Source: Oscillospiraceae bacterium
GTDB lineage: Bacteria > Bacillota_A > Clostridia > Oscillospirales > Ruminococcaceae
Direction: 5' to 3'
Assembly (NCBI GenBank): GCA_017414145.1
Contig: JAFPQL010000050.1
Location: 1-5,594 of the forward strand
DNA: 5,594 nucleotides
Below the pieces are notes generated by a model that saw only the letters and a program-made list of their open reading frames with translations, searched no databases and was not told the origin of the DNA. The translations under genes and the position numbers were made by a program. Of the stretch, positions 3,570 to 5,594 are shown piece by piece. The number at the start of each line of letters is the position of its first letter. Position 1 is the first letter of the stretch.

Positions 3570-5594
3570 GTGAAAATCCATGCGACCGAAAGGCGCATCG
3601 CGGCGTTGCTGACTGCCGTACTGGCTGCGGGATGTTCGCTGCTGCCGCTCTGTGTATCCGCGGCGGATCCGGTACAGCCCGCGGCGGCGGACGATTCGCT
3701 GTATGCGCTGCACTATGAAAAGGAAACCGGCTACAGTGACTATTACGACGCCCATATCAGCGAGCCGCGCCCCGATGCGGAGATTCTGCTTCCCGGCGCG
3801 TCGTTTGATGCGGTGTCGGACAGCAGCCTGACTGTCGGCGCGCTCGGCGAGGACGGCGCAAGGCGGGACAATGTGCTGGTCTGGCAGAGCGCGGAGGGCA
3901 GCGTCACATATCCGTTTACGGTCAGTGAGGCGGGCTGCTACGCGCTGGAAATCACATATTATGCAATGGAATCGCCGTCCAATCAGGTCGAGCTGTCGCT
4001 CCGGCTGGACGGCGCCCTGCCGTTTGAATCGGCGTCGCGGATCTGCCTGAACAAGGTCTTTGTCAACAAGACGGAAATCAGGACGGATTCCCGCGGCAAT
4101 CAGGTGCGACCGCCGCAGATCGAGCTGCCCTGCTGGCAGACGAAATTTGTCTGCGACGCGGACGGGCTGTTCAATGAGCCGACCGGCTTTTCGCTCTCTG
4201 CCGGCACGCACACCCTGACGCTGACCGGCATCAAGGCAAATCTCGGCATCGCGTCACTCCGGTTCTGCCAGCCGGAGCAGACCGCGCCCTATCAGGCGCC
4301 GGCGCAGTCCGCGCTGGATGCGACGCCGTCCGCGCTGCTGCGGCTGGAGGGCGAGGCGGCCGGTTACAAGTCGTCGTCCACGCTCTACCCCGCCTACGAC
4401 AACAATTCCTGCACCGTCTCGCCGTCCGATCCGGTCAAGATGGTTTACAACACGATCGGCGGCGCAAACTGGGATCAGGCGGGCTCGTCCGTCACATGGG
4501 AAATCCCCGCGGACGCGCTGTCCGGCGACGGCTGGTACCGGCTCGGCATCAAGGCGCGGCAGTCCGTGATGCGCGGCTTTTACTCAAACCGCCGTGTGCT
4601 CGTGGACGGCAAAGTGCCGAACGACGCTTTTTCGCAGGTGAAATTCTATTATGACACCGACTGGTCGCTGACCCCTGTGCAGACGGCAGACGGTGCAGAC
4701 GCCTATATTCATCTCACGGCGGGCGAACCGCACACGGTCACGCTGGAAGCGATGCCCGGCGAGATCGGCGGCATCATGCGGCGGCTGGAAAGCACCGTCG
4801 CCGACCTCAATACCTGCTACAAGCAGATTCTGATGATTACGGGGCCGAACCCCGACAGCTACAATGACTACTATGTCGAGGAGAGCGTCCCGACGCTGCT
4901 CGGCGACTTTGAACGGCTCTCCGGTGAGCTGAAGCGCGCACAGAACAGCATCGAGCAGCTCTCCGGATCGCTCGGCTCCGAGGCGGCCGCGCTCCAGAGA
5001 ATGTATGTGATTCTGGACAAATGCGTGGACAAGCCCCGCCGCATCCCGAACTATGTCAAGCAGATCAAGGACAACATCTCCACGATCTCGACCTTCATCT
5101 GCGATTACCGCGACCAGCCGCTGGAGGTGGACTATCTGGAGCTCGCCTCTGCTGACCGGGAATTCTCCTCGCTGAAGGCGGGCTTTTTCCGGCAGCTCGC
5201 CTTCCGGTTCCGGGCGTTCATCGGCTCGTTCACCGAGGATTACACGACGCTTTCCGATCTGGATACCGACGCGGACGATGTCATCACGGTCTGGGTCAAT
5301 CTCGGCAGAGATCAGGCGCTGGTCGTCAAGGAGCTCGTCGAAAATGAGTTTGCGCAGCTGCATCCGGAGATTCCGGTCGCGGTCAATCTGGTCGTCGGCG
5401 GCGTGGTGGAAGCGACGCTTGCCGGAAAGGGCCCCGATGTCGCACTCTTCCTCGGCGGAGAATTTCCCGTCAATCTCGCCTGCCGCGGCCTGCTTGCCGA
5501 TCTGACGCAGTTCCCCGATTACGCGGAGAGTGTCCGGCAGCTTCAGCCCGAAGCAACCGTTCAGTACACTTATAACGGCGGTGTCTACGGGATG
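3570..5594 (+). CDS. Large ABC-transporter extracellular solute-binding protein with N-terminal beta modules (3' truncated by window edge)
   Basis: The frame is open from GTG 3570 to the window end: 675 codons, no stop. Family-1 binding proteins capture sugars outside the membrane and deliver them to an ABC permease. Residues 1-31 are a secretion signal; cleavage could follow VSA (29-31) or use an imperfect lipobox LAAGC (Cys22). Residues ~70-235 look like a carbohydrate-binding-like beta-sandwich (WQSAEGSVTYPFTVSEAGCY). Residues ~255-395 look like a second one (GSSVTWEIPADALSGDGWYR, then SNRRVLVDGKVP). Residues ~400-565 are mainly helical (ERLSGELKRAQNSIEQLSGS). The binding fold begins near residue 569 with DDVITVWVNLGRDQALVVKE, followed by GGVVEATLAGKGPDVALFLG and YTYNGGVYGM, patterns I recognise from long (~950-1000 residue) Paenibacillus and clostridial binding proteins. 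About 300-400 residues of the fold should lie beyond the edge. The substrate is unknown; plant oligosaccharide is a guess. Permease genes probably follow. Confidence 0.88.
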   Translation, partial: MKIHATERRIAALLTAVLAAGCSLLPLCVSAADPVQPAAADDSLYALHYEKETGYSDYYDAHISEPRPDAEILLPGASFDAVSDSSLTVGALGEDGARRDNVLVWQSAEGSVTYPFTVSEAGCYALEITYYAMESPSNQVELSLRLDGALPFESASRICLNKVFVNKTEIRTDSRGNQVRPPQIELPCWQTKFVCDADGLFNEPTGFSLSAGTHTLTLTGIKANLGIASLRFCQPEQTAPYQAPAQSALDATPSALLRLEGEAAGYKSSSTLYPAYDNNSCTVSPSDPVKMVYNTIGGANWDQAGSSVTWEIPADALSGDGWYRLGIKARQSVMRGFYSNRRVLVDGKVPNDAFSQVKFYYDTDWSLTPVQTADGADAYIHLTAGEPHTVTLEAMPGEIGGIMRRLESTVADLNTCYKQILMITGPNPDSYNDYYVEESVPTLLGDFERLSGELKRAQNSIEQLSGSLGSEAAALQRMYVILDKCVDKPRRIPNYVKQIKDNISTISTFICDYRDQPLEVDYLELASADREFSSLKAGFFRQLAFRFRAFIGSFTEDYTTLSDLDTDADDVITVWVNLGRDQALVVKELVENEFAQLHPEIPVAVNLVVGGVVEATLAGKGPDVALFLGGEFPVNLACRGLLADLTQFPDYAESVRQLQPEATVQYTYNGGVYGM

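Noticed and set aside
3441..4211. 256-codon minus-strand frame over the start of the solute-binding protein gene
   Set aside because: It covers a consensus promoter and the start of a well-supported gene on the other strand, and its Arg-rich product resembles no family. Shadow of codon bias.
4584..5363. 259-codon minus-strand frame inside the solute-binding protein gene
   Set aside because: It lies wholly antisense to the continuous 675-codon frame with family motifs. No promoter or ribosome site was seen.

Overview
The window looks like chromosomal DNA of an anaerobic, fairly GC-rich member of the Clostridia, most likely Ruminococcaceae/Oscillospiraceae. This rests on the lon-engB gene pair, a small clostridial 2[4Fe-4S] ferredoxin, sigma-A-type promoters with strong GGAGG ribosome binding sites, and a very large secreted substrate-binding protein of a kind common in plant-polysaccharide-degrading Firmicutes. 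The lineage is inferred from gene content and style; no marker gene here fixes it.

Layout. (1) 1-1514, plus strand: the 3' part of lon (LonA ATP-dependent protease, entering from the left edge) and, 9 bases later, engB/ysxC (ribosome-assembly GTPase), closed by a hairpin terminator at about 1574-1613. (2) 1664-2776, minus strand: a 370-residue lipoprotein with a transglutaminase-like catalytic core, with its own sigma-A promoter at 2855-2883. (3) 2996-3166, minus strand: a 56-residue 2[4Fe-4S] ferredoxin with its own promoter and a clear intrinsic terminator at 2904-2935. (4) 3167-3569: a divergent, AT-rich intergenic region with the ferredoxin promoter on one side and an exact-consensus TTGACA-17-TATAAT promoter on the other. 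(5) 3570 to the right edge, plus strand: the first 675 codons of a large ABC-transporter extracellular solute-binding protein. The solute-binding fold starts only near residue 565, after two carbohydrate-binding-like beta modules and a helical segment.

How the genes relate. lon and engB form a housekeeping quality-control and ribosome-assembly operon. The two minus-strand genes are separated by a terminator followed at once by a promoter, so they look like independent units. The substrate-binding protein is probably the first gene of a sugar-import operon whose permeases would lie beyond the window. I see no mobile element, CRISPR array, tRNA or rRNA, and no convincing new defence or signalling system. 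The less ordinary items are the fusion-type binding protein, its very strong promoter with a possible leaderless 33-codon ORF in the leader, and the uncharacterised transglutaminase lipoprotein.
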